In this document: positions 44,772 through 53,244 of the stretch, piece by piece
Position numbering within the stretch: the stretch's first letter is position 1
Layout of the letters: each line of letters starts with the position of its first letter
Assembly: GCA_016720395.1 (NCBI GenBank)
Contig: JADKKR010000009.1
Span: forward strand, 186,001 to 250,000
DNA: 64,000 nucleotides
Direction of reading: 5' to 3'
Origin: Geobacteraceae bacterium
Lineage (GTDB): Bacteria > Desulfobacterota > Desulfuromonadia > Geobacterales > Pseudopelobacteraceae
Position numbers and translations under genes: made by a program
The notes under the pieces: generated by a model
What the model saw: only the letters and a program-made list of their open reading frames with translations
What the model was told of the DNA's origin: nothing
The model's database searches: none

Positions 44772-45490
44772 AGGCATCCCGCAAGTATTTCTTCGACAAT
44801 CATATCCGCTGCTGTACCCGGGTCGGCAGCCTTGGCAATCGGCCTGCCGATCACCAGGTAATCAGCGCCCGCTCCGACTGCTTCAGCCGGTGTCATGATG
44901 CGCTTCTGGTCGTCGGCAGCCGCGAATGTGGGGCGCACGCCGGGGGTGACTATCAGGAAGTCCGGGCCGCAGGCTGCACGTATCAGCTCTATTTCATGCG
45001 GTGAGGCGACAACTCCGTCCATTCCGGCCTCCCGGGCCAGCTTGGCCAGCCGGACAACCATCTCTTCCACGGGGTGATCGATACCGACTCCACGCAGGGT
45101 CTCGGCCGTAGAGGAGGTCAGGATTGTTACTGCCAGCAGGCGCGGGCGATCGACACCGAATTCCTTGCGCACGGCCGTCGCGGCTGTTTCCATCATCTCC
45201 AAACCACCCAAGGCATGCAGATTGCACAACTGGACGCCGAGACGGGCCGCCTCCAGCATGGCCTTGGCCACGGTATTGGGGATATCGTGGTATTTCAGAT
45301 CGAGAAAAACCTGTCCGCCGTGACGCTGTACTGCCCTGACCGCCTCGGGTCCGCAGGAGGTGAACAGTTCCTTGCCGACCTTGAACATACCGACCCTGCC
45401 TGAAAGTATTTCCGCAAAACGATCGATCTCATCAAGGCCGCTCACATCAAGGGCAAAGATTATCCTGTTTCGGGCTTCATCACGGTTCAT
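44768..45490 (-). CDS. pyrF: Orotidine 5'-phosphate decarboxylase
   Basis: A 240-residue TIM-barrel enzyme for the last step of UMP synthesis. The catalytic motif DLKYHDIPNTV is intact, and the phosphate-binding end reads ADYLVIGRPI. Its ATG directly follows the livF stop with no gap, placing a pyrimidine gene in the amino-acid transporter transcript. Confidence 0.96.
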   Translation of the reverse strand: MNRDEARNRIIFALDVSGLDEIDRFAEILSGRVGMFKVGKELFTSCGPEAVRAVQRHGGQVFLDLKYHDIPNTVAKAMLEAARLGVQLCNLHALGGLEMMETAATAVRKEFGVDRPRLLAVTILTSSTAETLRGVGIDHPVEEMVVRLAKLAREAGMDGVVASPHEIELIRAACGPDFLIVTPGVRPTFAAADDQKRIMTPAEAVGAGADYLVIGRPIAKAADPGTAADMIVEEILAGCL

Positions 45491-46234
45491 TTATCGCTCC
45501 CAGATTTCTTTTTTATCTTTGCCTAAATACGCCCGCTTGACCTCGGCGTTTTCCATCAATTCCGCAGCCGGTCCTTCAAGGATGACCTTGCCGGTTTCCA
45601 GCACATAACCGCGGTCGGCAAGTTTAAGGGCCGCCTTGGCGTTCTGTTCCACCAGCAGGATGGTGGTGCCGTTCTCCCGTCGTAATTGTTCAAGGACCCT
45701 GAAGATCTCCTGCACGACCAGTGGGGCCAGACCCATGGAAGGTTCGTCCAGTAGTAGCAGTCTCGGATTTGCCATCAGGGCTCTGCCAATGGCAAGCATC
45801 TGCTGTTCCCCCCCGGACATGGTTCCTGCAAGCTGCTTGCGACGTTCTTCGAGGCGCGGGAACAGTTGATAGACCTTTTGAACATCCTGGTGGATGGCCG
45901 CTCTGGATTCCCGGTTCCGGTAGCGCAGATAAGCCCCCAGCTCCAGATTATCCTCTACGGAGAGCGGCTTGAAAACCTGACGCCCTTCGGGTACCTGTGA
46001 TATGCCCAGCTTTACAATCTGATCCGGTGCACATGCCGTTACCGGCTGCTTATTGAAGAGAATCTCACCGGCAGTCGCAGGTGTGACGCCGGAAATGGTG
46101 TTGAGGATGGTGGTCTTACCGGCACCGTTGGCACCTATCAAGGTTACGATCTCCCCCTCAGACAGATGCAGAGAGACGTTCTTCAGGGCGTGGACCTTGC
46201 CATAGTAGGTATTTATGTTCTTGAGTCTCAGCAT
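45491..46234 (-). CDS. livF: Branched-chain amino-acid ABC transporter ATPase LivF
   Basis: 247 residues with Walker A GANGAGKT, signature MSGGEQQ, Walker B LLLLDEPSMGLAP and H-loop region VEQN. The QxxxAL and length fit LivF rather than LivG. It energises uptake with LivG. An inverted-repeat element separates it from livG. Confidence 0.94.
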   Translation of the reverse strand: MLRLKNINTYYGKVHALKNVSLHLSEGEIVTLIGANGAGKTTILNTISGVTPATAGEILFNKQPVTACAPDQIVKLGISQVPEGRQVFKPLSVEDNLELGAYLRYRNRESRAAIHQDVQKVYQLFPRLEERRKQLAGTMSGGEQQMLAIGRALMANPRLLLLDEPSMGLAPLVVQEIFRVLEQLRRENGTTILLVEQNAKAALKLADRGYVLETGKVILEGPAAELMENAEVKRAYLGKDKKEIWER

Positions 46235-46241
46235 AGTTTCC

Positions 46242-46310
46242 GTTCAATGTTCAATGTGCAAGGTTCAAGGTATCGGTTTCAACCCCGAACACTGAACCCG
46301 CACTTTGAAC
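46242..46310. repeat. Imperfect inverted repeat between livF and livG
   Basis: Two arms built on TTCAA: GTTCAATGTGCAAGGTTCA (starting about 46249) and, inverted, GTTCAAAGTGCGGGTTCA (ending 46310). A partial direct repeat of TTCAATG precedes the left arm. It resembles a dispersed palindromic repeat; no coding capacity. Confidence 0.6.
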
Positions 46311-46315
46311 TGTTA

Positions 46316-47068
46316 TTATTCATCACCAAGGTACGCCGCGATAACTTCCGGATTATCCTGTATCTCGCGCGGTGAACCTTCTGCAAGCTTGCGGCCGAGA
46401 TTCAGTACCACGATCCGTTCACAGATATCCATGACCAGCTCCATATCATGTTCCACCAGCACCACTGTGATGCCCAGATCGCGGATCTGCCTGATCAGGC
46501 GGGCCAGCCCCAGAGTCTCCTGACTGTTGAGACCTGCCGCCGGTTCGTCCATCAGTATGATTTCGGGCTCCACTGCCAGTGCCCGGGCGATTTCCAGCAT
46601 GCGCCCCTTTCCGAAGGGTAGATTGCCGGCCGTCATATCGGCCAGGTCAGTTATCCCGGTGAACTCCAGCCACTTCATGGCCGCTTCGCGGATTCCGGAC
46701 TCTTCAACCCTGCTCCAGGGCATGCGCAGCGAGCAGGCCAACAGACCGCTGGAACTTCTGGTGTGCAGTCCGACCATGACGTTCTCCAGCACGGTCATGC
46801 CGCCGAAGAGCTCGATGTTCTGGAAGGTGCGCACCATTTTGAGGTGGGCCAGTTTCTCCGGCGGCAGACCGGAAATCTCCCGGCCGTTGAGGAACACGCG
46901 CCCGGAAGTCTGCGTATAGATGCCGCTGATGATATTGAAGAGTGTTGTCTTGCCGGCACCATTGGGGCCGATAACGCCGGTGATCTCACCCCTGTTGATG
47001 GAAAAGGAGACGTCTTCGAGGGCGGTGACGCCGCCAAATATCTGGGTTATGCCGGAGACCTCAAGCAT
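46316..47068 (-). CDS. livG: Branched-chain amino-acid ABC transporter ATPase LivG
   Basis: 250 residues with Walker A GPNGAGKT, the LivG-type extended region around TRSSSGLLACSLRMP, and Walker B IILMDEPAAGLN followed by VEHDM. Its start overlaps the livM stop by eight bases. Confidence 0.94.
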   Translation of the reverse strand: MLEVSGITQIFGGVTALEDVSFSINRGEITGVIGPNGAGKTTLFNIISGIYTQTSGRVFLNGREISGLPPEKLAHLKMVRTFQNIELFGGMTVLENVMVGLHTRSSSGLLACSLRMPWSRVEESGIREAAMKWLEFTGITDLADMTAGNLPFGKGRMLEIARALAVEPEIILMDEPAAGLNSQETLGLARLIRQIRDLGITVVLVEHDMELVMDICERIVVLNLGRKLAEGSPREIQDNPEVIAAYLGDE

Positions 47069-48020
47069 GGCCGTCCCCCCCCCTGCCCTTGACCAACATT
47101 CTGAATAAATCAGGAATGCCGCGGACCAAACCGCCCGGCATGAACATGACCATCAGCATCAGAAGCCCGCCGTAGATTATGATGTCATAATCATGGGCCG
47201 CACGCAGGAATTCCGGCAGCAGCGTCAGCAGAGCGGCACCGAGAAATGATCCATAGATACTCCCCAGTCCGCCGATGACAACCATGGTCAGCAGCTCTAC
47301 CGAGAAGTTGAAGCCGAAAGACGCCGGGGCCACAAAGGTCATGGTATGGGCATACAGACTGCCGGCAACGGATGAGATCACGGCCGACAGGGCAAATATC
47401 TGCACCTTGAGAAGGCGGGCGTTGACCCCCACGACCCGTGCGGCCACCTCCGAATCATGGACAGCCCGCAGGGCGCGACCGACACGCGAGTTGGCAAGAT
47501 TGAGAGTCAAAAGGATTGTTCCGAGGGTAATGCTCCAGATCAGGTAATAGTTTTTTACATCCGAATCGAACGTAAATGTTCCGATAGACAGGCTGGGAAT
47601 GCCGGACAGCCCGGAAGGCCCTCCGGTCAGGTCAATGGTCTCGTTGAATACGATATAGATGATGATTCCCATACCCAGCGTTGCCATTGCCAGATAGTGC
47701 CCTTTGAGTTTAAGGATCGGGAAGCCGATCATGAAAGCCAGTGCTCCGACGAGCAGGGCGGCCAGAGGCATGGCCAGCCATGGGTTCCAGGCATAGGTAG
47801 CCGTCAGTATACCGGAGAGATAGGCCCCCATACCGAAAAATCCGGCATGTCCGAGAGATATCTGCCCGGCATACCCCAGTAACAGGTTCAGCCCGATTGC
47901 AAGCATGGTATGGATGCCGACAAATACCAGCACATTCATCAGATAGCCGCCTTTGAAGTATAAAGGCGCAAGCAGGACCAGAACGGCAAAGGCCAGAAAT
48001 TTGAGCAGATCACGACTCAC
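47061..48020 (-). CDS. livM: Branched-chain amino-acid ABC transporter permease LivM
   Basis: A 319-residue permease with eight or more hydrophobic segments and the family elements LLGYAGQISLGHAGFFGMG and VVIGGLGSIYG. It starts with GTG three bases after the livH stop and forms the heterodimeric channel with LivH. Confidence 0.94.
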   Translation of the reverse strand: MSRDLLKFLAFAVLVLLAPLYFKGGYLMNVLVFVGIHTMLAIGLNLLLGYAGQISLGHAGFFGMGAYLSGILTATYAWNPWLAMPLAALLVGALAFMIGFPILKLKGHYLAMATLGMGIIIYIVFNETIDLTGGPSGLSGIPSLSIGTFTFDSDVKNYYLIWSITLGTILLTLNLANSRVGRALRAVHDSEVAARVVGVNARLLKVQIFALSAVISSVAGSLYAHTMTFVAPASFGFNFSVELLTMVVIGGLGSIYGSFLGAALLTLLPEFLRAAHDYDIIIYGGLLMLMVMFMPGGLVRGIPDLFRMLVKGRGGDGHA

Positions 48021-48023
48021 CGC

Positions 48024-48905
48024 TTAGACCCTCTCGCTTTCAGCTTTGCCGAAGAGACCCTGCGGTCGGATAAACAGGATCAGAAGCAGGATGATAAAGG
48101 CAATGGCATCTTTATAACCGGATGAAATCAGACCAGCCCCCAGTGATTCAAGGACCCCCAAAAGCAGTCCGCCGACCACGGTTGCCATGCCGCTCGACAT
48201 TCCGCCGATAATGGCGGCGCAGAAACCTTTCAGACCGAGCATGACACCGACGTCATAGGCGGTCATGGTTAAAGGTGCGACGATGATGCCGGCCACCGCA
48301 CCCATCGCCGAACTGATGATGAAGGAAAACAGAACCATCCGGCGCACATCGATCCCGACCAGGCCTGCAGCTCGCCGGTTGTAGGAGCAGGCACGCATGG
48401 CCTTGCCGCTGATGGTATGATAAAAATAGAACCTGTTAACGAAGACGATCAGAATCGTGATGGCCAGGATCCAGAGGTGCTGGGGCAGGATCGTTGCTCC
48501 CGCGATGGAGATGGGATCATCGCCGGAGAACGGCGGGATGGCGTGGGTATCCTTGCCCCAGGCCAGCATGGAGAGGCCGCGGATCAGGATACTTCCGCCG
48601 ATGGTGATGATGACCAGATTGATCGGTGTCGGCTGGCGCAGCGGTCTGATGGCCAGCCGCTCGAACAGCATGCCGGCCACGGTGGAAGCAGCGATGGCGC
48701 AGGGTATGGCGGCCCACAGCGGCAGTTTGAAAGTCTCCAGGAACAGGAGCGTAAACATCCCCCCCAGCATGACAAACTCACCCTGGGCAAAGTTTATAAT
48801 GCCGGTCGCATTGTAGATAATCGAAAAACCGATGCCGATCAGCGCATAGATCGCACCGGTCGACAGACCGGACAGGCTGTATTGTAAGAGCTGGTCGAAC
48901 TGCAT
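48024..48905 (-). CDS. livH: Branched-chain amino-acid ABC transporter permease LivH
   Basis: A 293-residue permease with about eight membrane segments, starting with the typical LLQYSLSGLSTGAIYALIG and containing the INFAQGEFVMLGG element. It is separated from the upstream livK by a strong hairpin, which may reduce its expression relative to the binding proteins. Confidence 0.94.
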   Translation of the reverse strand: MQFDQLLQYSLSGLSTGAIYALIGIGFSIIYNATGIINFAQGEFVMLGGMFTLLFLETFKLPLWAAIPCAIAASTVAGMLFERLAIRPLRQPTPINLVIITIGGSILIRGLSMLAWGKDTHAIPPFSGDDPISIAGATILPQHLWILAITILIVFVNRFYFYHTISGKAMRACSYNRRAAGLVGIDVRRMVLFSFIISSAMGAVAGIIVAPLTMTAYDVGVMLGLKGFCAAIIGGMSSGMATVVGGLLLGVLESLGAGLISSGYKDAIAFIILLLILFIRPQGLFGKAESERV

Positions 48906-48922
48906 GGTACCTCATCATAAGT

Positions 48923-48950
48923 GTAGGGGCGAAGCAGGCTTCGCCCCTAC
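48923..48950. repeat. 12-bp palindromic hairpin between livK and livH
   Basis: A perfect 12-bp inverted repeat (48923-48934 with 48939-48950, loop CAGG) starting GTAGGGGCG. There is no T-run, so it may stabilise the livK mRNA end or be a dispersed palindromic repeat rather than a true terminator. Confidence 0.75.
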
Positions 48951-48974
48951 GAAGAGAATCGTGTTTATCGCTTG

Positions 48975-50114
48975 CTACTTGACAATAACCCAGTCTTTGT
49001 TCTTGATCTCCACCAGCACGAAGGCGTCCTTGCCCAATCCGGCATGATCCTGGCTTGAGAAATTGAACGTTCCACCGATCCCGTGGAAGTTCTTGGTCTT
49101 CTCAAGCTGATCCCTAATTGCAGCCGGGGATTCGGCGCCCTGCTCAACAGCCGTCTTGATCAGCATGACGGCATCCCAGGCATGACCTCCGAAATGATCC
49201 CCCTCGGTCTTGTAGTGATTCTGGTAATCCTTGACAAAAGCCAAAAGAGATTTTTTCTGGGAATCGCTATTAGACAGTACATCGGCGACCAGTACCTTGC
49301 CCGAAGGAAGCCTGATACCTTCAGCGGCGTCGCCAGCCAGGTCGATAAACTTCTTGGACGATACACCGTGGCTCATATACAGAGGCAGCTTGAGTCCGAG
49401 CTGTTTGGCATTCTTTGCAATTACCGCGGGGCCGGGGTTGGTGCCCCAGACGATAAGGGCCTGTGCCTGTGAACCGCGGATCTTGGTCAGTTGGGCGGTC
49501 ATGTCCGTGTCCTTCGGACCGTAGGTGTCATCCGACACGATGTTGATGCCGAACTTTGCCGCCTGCGCCTTCAGTTGTTCGCGACCCGAGGAACCGAATC
49601 CGTCAGACACCGTCAGGATCGCAACTTTATTCTGTTTCTGCTTCTGCAGGTACTCAAAGATTTTTGCAACAGCCAGGGAATCGTTCTGGGCGGTCTTGAA
49701 GACCCACTTCTTGACCGGATCGGTGATCTTGCTGCCGGCAGAACAGGAGATCAGCGGAATCTGCTCCTTTTCAACGACCGGAATAACCGCCATGGTTTCG
49801 CCGGTAGTGCTGGGGCCGATGATGGCCACCACCTTGTCGTCCTTGATCAGCTTGGTGGCCAGCTGGACGGCCTTGGTGGCATCCCCGGCAGTGTCATAGG
49901 TCACCAGTTCAAGCTTGCGGCCCTTAACGCCGCCAGCTTTATTGATCTCATCCACAACCATCTTGGCGGTATTACGCTCCGGCTCCCCGAGAAACGCGGC
50001 CGGGCCGGTCACCGCAAAGAGGGCACCGATCTTGATGGGAGCGGCAGCGACCGCTGCCTGGGCAATACACAGGGTGAATGCTGCTGCAAGAAACTGAATG
50101 AATCGAAAGCGCAT
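48975..50114 (-). CDS. livK: Amino-acid-binding periplasmic protein LivK (copy 1)
   Basis: A 379-residue type I periplasmic binding protein: a signal peptide ending near AAVAAA, then IKIGALFAVTGPAAFLG and the ligand-binding hinge with VAIIGPSTTGETMA and ISCSAGSKITDP. It captures branched-chain or aromatic amino acids for LivHMGF. It is closely related to copy 2 just upstream, and the pair probably arose by tandem duplication. Confidence 0.92.
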   Translation of the reverse strand: MRFRFIQFLAAAFTLCIAQAAVAAAPIKIGALFAVTGPAAFLGEPERNTAKMVVDEINKAGGVKGRKLELVTYDTAGDATKAVQLATKLIKDDKVVAIIGPSTTGETMAVIPVVEKEQIPLISCSAGSKITDPVKKWVFKTAQNDSLAVAKIFEYLQKQKQNKVAILTVSDGFGSSGREQLKAQAAKFGINIVSDDTYGPKDTDMTAQLTKIRGSQAQALIVWGTNPGPAVIAKNAKQLGLKLPLYMSHGVSSKKFIDLAGDAAEGIRLPSGKVLVADVLSNSDSQKKSLLAFVKDYQNHYKTEGDHFGGHAWDAVMLIKTAVEQGAESPAAIRDQLEKTKNFHGIGGTFNFSSQDHAGLGKDAFVLVEIKNKDWVIVK

Positions 50115-50148
50115 GAGTATCCTCCGCTAAACGTTTAATTTGATTGAT

Positions 50149-51294
50149 CTACTTGATCATTGACCAGTCGCCCTTGACAACTCTCACCATTTCAAAGGCA
50201 GAAAGGTCAAGGCCGTTATGGTCTTTGGGAGACATGTTGAAAACACCCGAAATGCTGACCAGTTTCTGGGTCTGCTCAATCCCGTTTCTGATCTGCTCTG
50301 CGGATGCACCTGATTTTGTGATAGCCGAGCTTACCAGCAGGAACGCATCGTAGGCATATCCGCCGAATGTGGATGCTTCAACGCCGTAGGCCTTTTTGTA
50401 TGACTGGTCATAATCCTTGAGCAGCTTGTACTGCGCATCATTCTTCGGCAAAACGTCATAGATTGCCAACTTGCCGGCAGGCAACATGACACCCTCGGCA
50501 GCGTCAGGCCCGGCCAGCTCGATATATTTCTTGGAGGCAACGCCATGGCTCATATAGAGCGGAATCTTGATGCCGAGCTGCTTGACATTTTTGGTAATCA
50601 CCGCCGGTCCCGGATTGGTTCCCCAGCAGATGATCGCATCCGGTTTGATGCCGCGGATCTTGGTTAACTGGGCTGTCATATCAGTATCTTTCGGACTGTA
50701 GACCTCGTCGGCAACAATCGAGAACCCTTTCTGTTTGGCCAGGGCCTTGAGCTGCTCACGTCCGGATGAACCGAAGCCGTCGGTAACCGTCAGCAGGGCA
50801 ATAGTCTTCTGCTTCTGTTTGGTCATGTAGTTAAGGATCTTCTCGGCTGCCACGTGATCGTTGGCCGGGGTTTTGAACACCCAGTGTTTGACCGGATCGG
50901 TGATCTTGATTCCGGCCGCACAGGAAATCAGCGGAATCTTCTCTTTTTCCACCACAGGGATCACTGCCATGGATTCACCGGTCGTGCTCGGACCGATGAT
51001 TACCGAAACCTTGTCGTCCTTGATCAGCTTGGTAGCCAGCTGAACGGCCTTTGTCGCATCGCCGGCAGTATCATAGATGACCGCCTCAAGCTTCATGCCG
51101 TTGATTCCCCCCTTGCTGTTGGTTTCCTTGACCAGCATCTCCAGAGTTTTCTTCTCAGGTTCCCCCAGAAATGAGGCCGGCCCGGTAACAGCAAACAGGC
51201 CTCCGATCTTGATGGTACCCGAGGCAAAGGATGCCGTCGCAGTCAACACACAGACACACACCGCACTGCATACCGCCAACAATTGCTTCATCAT
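50149..51294 (-). CDS. livK: Amino-acid-binding periplasmic protein LivK (copy 2)
   Basis: 381 residues, same fold as copy 1 with matching elements IKIGGLFAVTGPASFLG, IIGPSTTGESMA and ISCAAGIKITDP. A signal peptide ends near ASFA. GGAGGATAAC precedes the two adjacent start codons (51294 and 51291). Differences from copy 1 are spread through both lobes, compatible with a different ligand preference for one shared permease. Confidence 0.92.
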   Translation of the reverse strand: MMKQLLAVCSAVCVCVLTATASFASGTIKIGGLFAVTGPASFLGEPEKKTLEMLVKETNSKGGINGMKLEAVIYDTAGDATKAVQLATKLIKDDKVSVIIGPSTTGESMAVIPVVEKEKIPLISCAAGIKITDPVKHWVFKTPANDHVAAEKILNYMTKQKQKTIALLTVTDGFGSSGREQLKALAKQKGFSIVADEVYSPKDTDMTAQLTKIRGIKPDAIICWGTNPGPAVITKNVKQLGIKIPLYMSHGVASKKYIELAGPDAAEGVMLPAGKLAIYDVLPKNDAQYKLLKDYDQSYKKAYGVEASTFGGYAYDAFLLVSSAITKSGASAEQIRNGIEQTQKLVSISGVFNMSPKDHNGLDLSAFEMVRVVKGDWSMIK

Positions 51295-51318
51295 GTTATC
51301 CTCCTCTATAAATATGTG

Positions 51319-51750
51319 TTACAGGCTGTAGAGTCTTTCGCCTTCAAGGATTGTAAAACCGCTCCCCTTGAGTGAGTCGATCGCCTTATCGGTCTCGTCA
51401 AAGCGGAAGATGATGACGGCGTTTCCGCCGCAGCGCTCGACGAAGGCATACATATATTCCACATTGATCTGTCCTGCATCCAGGGTCTGCAGAAGCGATG
51501 ACAGTCCGCCGGGACGGTCCGGGACCTCGACCGCCACCACCTCGGTCTTGCTGACAGTGAAGCCCCTCTCCTTAAGCACCGTCTTGGCTGTTTCCACGTC
51601 GTCGACTATCAGGCGCAGGATACCGAAATCTGACGTGTCTGCCAGGGACAATGCCCGAATGTTTATGCCGGCGTCACCAAGGATACGGGTGATCTCGGCC
51701 AGCCTCCCGGATTTGTTTTCGATGAAAATGGATATTTGTTCGACTTTCAT
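51319..51750 (-). CDS. Protein with two ACT domains
   Basis: 143 residues from ATG 51750 (GGAGG five bases upstream; the longer frame runs into a repeat element). Two ACT domains are visible: residues 1-70 (QISIFIENKSGRLAEITRIL) and 71-143 (VEVPDRPGGLSSLLQTL). There is no catalytic domain. ACT domains bind amino acids, so it could be a small sensor or allosteric subunit for the surrounding amino-acid genes. Such proteins are often found next to paaK and iorAB in anaerobes. Confidence 0.85.
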   Translation of the reverse strand: MKVEQISIFIENKSGRLAEITRILGDAGINIRALSLADTSDFGILRLIVDDVETAKTVLKERGFTVSKTEVVAVEVPDRPGGLSSLLQTLDAGQINVEYMYAFVERCGGNAVIIFRFDETDKAIDSLKGSGFTILEGERLYSL

Positions 51751-51770
51751 AAAGACCTCCAATCCTTTTT

Positions 51771-51908
51771 GTAACCACGAAGAACACGAAGGGACACGAA
51801 GAACTGTCAATTTCAATTAAACAAAAACTACGAAACACAAAAAAACATGAAATGAAAATGTCTGAGTTTGTGTATTGCTTCAGGCGTCTTCATGTCCTTC
51901 GTGGTTAC
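51771..51908. repeat. 138-base element with terminal inverted repeats
   Basis: The left end (51771-51791) reads GTAACCACGAAGAACACGAAG and the right end (51888-51908) is its near-perfect inverse; the left end also carries internal repeats of ACACGAAG. The middle is AT-rich and non-coding. It separates the ACT gene from paaK copy 2 and resembles a small miniature or palindromic repeat element. Confidence 0.7.
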
Positions 51909-51922
51909 AGAAGTCGCAGTAG

Positions 51923-53224
51923 CTAGAGCTTCCTGTTGTCGATCACGCGCCGGGCCTTGCCCTCACTGCGCTGGATGGTTTTAGGCTCCACCAGCTTGGC
52001 GCTGCAGGTGACTCCCAGCATGTCCTTGATCTCCTTCTCAATGCGCTTGGCAAGCTTTTGAAGGACTTTTACCTCATCGGAAAAGAGGCGTTCATCCACC
52101 TCCACCTGGACTTCCAGCGTATCAAGATTTTCCGCCCGGTCGACGACCAGCAGGTAATGCGGCTCCACGCCTTCGATCCCCACCAGGATAGCCTCTATCT
52201 GTGACGGAAATACATTGACACCGCGGATGATCAGCATGTCGTCGGAACGACCGCTCATGCGGGTGATGCGGGCATGGCTGCGACCGCAGACGCAGGGTTC
52301 ATAGGTTATACTGGTGATGTCCCGGGTACGGTAGCGGATCAAGGGAATACCCTGCTTGGTTATGGTAGTGATAACCAGTTCGCCACGTTCGCCCTCCGCA
52401 ACCCGCTGGCCGGTCTCGGGATTGATGATCTCGGGGATGAAATGGTCCTCCCAGATATGCAGGCCCTGCTTGGCCTCGATGCATTCGATGGCAACACCGG
52501 GCCCCATGATCTCGGACAGGCCGTAGATGTCTATGGCGGCGAGGTTAAGCTTCTCCTCGATCTCACCGCGCATGGCTTCGGACCAGGGCTCGGCTCCGAA
52601 GATACCGACTCTCAGTTTGAGGTTTCTGAAGTCCACACCCTCGGCCCGTGCCTCTTCGGCCATGAACAGGGAATAGGATGGTGTGCAGGTCAGGACGGTG
52701 GAACCGAAATCCTGCATGATCATGATCTGGCGCTTGGTGTTTCCGCCTGAAATGGGAATAACCGAAGCTCCCAGTCGCTCGGCGCCGTAGTGCGCCCCCA
52801 GGCCGCCGGTAAACAGGCCGTATCCATAGGCATTGTGGATGATGTCGCCTTTATGGGCGCCTGCCGAAACAAATGACCGGGCCATCAGCTCCGACCAGAT
52901 CTCAATATCCTTATGGGTATAGCCGACAACTGTCGGTTTTCCGGTAGTACCGCTGGAGGCGTGAATGCGGACAATCTCATCCATCGGGGCGGCAAAGAGG
53001 CCGTAGGGATAGGAATCGCGCATGTCCTGCTTGGTGGTGAACGGGAGTTTCTGCAGGTCGTCCAGGCAGGTCACCTCTGAGGGGCGGATGCCGGCCCTGT
53101 CCAGTGACGTCCTGTAAAACGGCACATTGGCATACACCCGCTCCAGAACGCTCTGAAGACGTTTCAGCTGCAGCGCCTCAAGCGCCGGACGGGGCATGGT
53201 CTCAAATTCATCGTTGAAAAACAT
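51923..53224 (-). CDS. paaK: Phenylacetate-CoA ligase family protein (copy 2)
   Basis: 433 residues with the AMP-binding loop SSGTTGKPTVVGYT, YGLSEI, RYRTRDIT and the C-terminal GRSDDMLIIRGVNVFPSQIE. It is a clear paralogue of copy 1 (33254-34561). Its neighbours iorAB, carbonic anhydrase and the Liv genes suggest that it activates aryl acids produced from amino acids, or runs the reverse step with substrate-level ATP formation; direction cannot be decided from sequence. Confidence 0.92.
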   Translation of the reverse strand: MFFNDEFETMPRPALEALQLKRLQSVLERVYANVPFYRTSLDRAGIRPSEVTCLDDLQKLPFTTKQDMRDSYPYGLFAAPMDEIVRIHASSGTTGKPTVVGYTHKDIEIWSELMARSFVSAGAHKGDIIHNAYGYGLFTGGLGAHYGAERLGASVIPISGGNTKRQIMIMQDFGSTVLTCTPSYSLFMAEEARAEGVDFRNLKLRVGIFGAEPWSEAMRGEIEEKLNLAAIDIYGLSEIMGPGVAIECIEAKQGLHIWEDHFIPEIINPETGQRVAEGERGELVITTITKQGIPLIRYRTRDITSITYEPCVCGRSHARITRMSGRSDDMLIIRGVNVFPSQIEAILVGIEGVEPHYLLVVDRAENLDTLEVQVEVDERLFSDEVKVLQKLAKRIEKEIKDMLGVTCSAKLVEPKTIQRSEGKARRVIDNRKL

Positions 53225-53244
53225 ACGCTCGCTACCTCAGGGTT

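Noticed and set aside
48417..48887. Long plus-strand frame opposite livH
   Set aside because: A low-complexity, charged shadow of a membrane protein gene; LivH is clearly the real product.
51771..51908. CRISPR-like array from the repeated ACACGAAG units
   Set aside because: Units are short, irregular and arranged as inverted ends without spacers.
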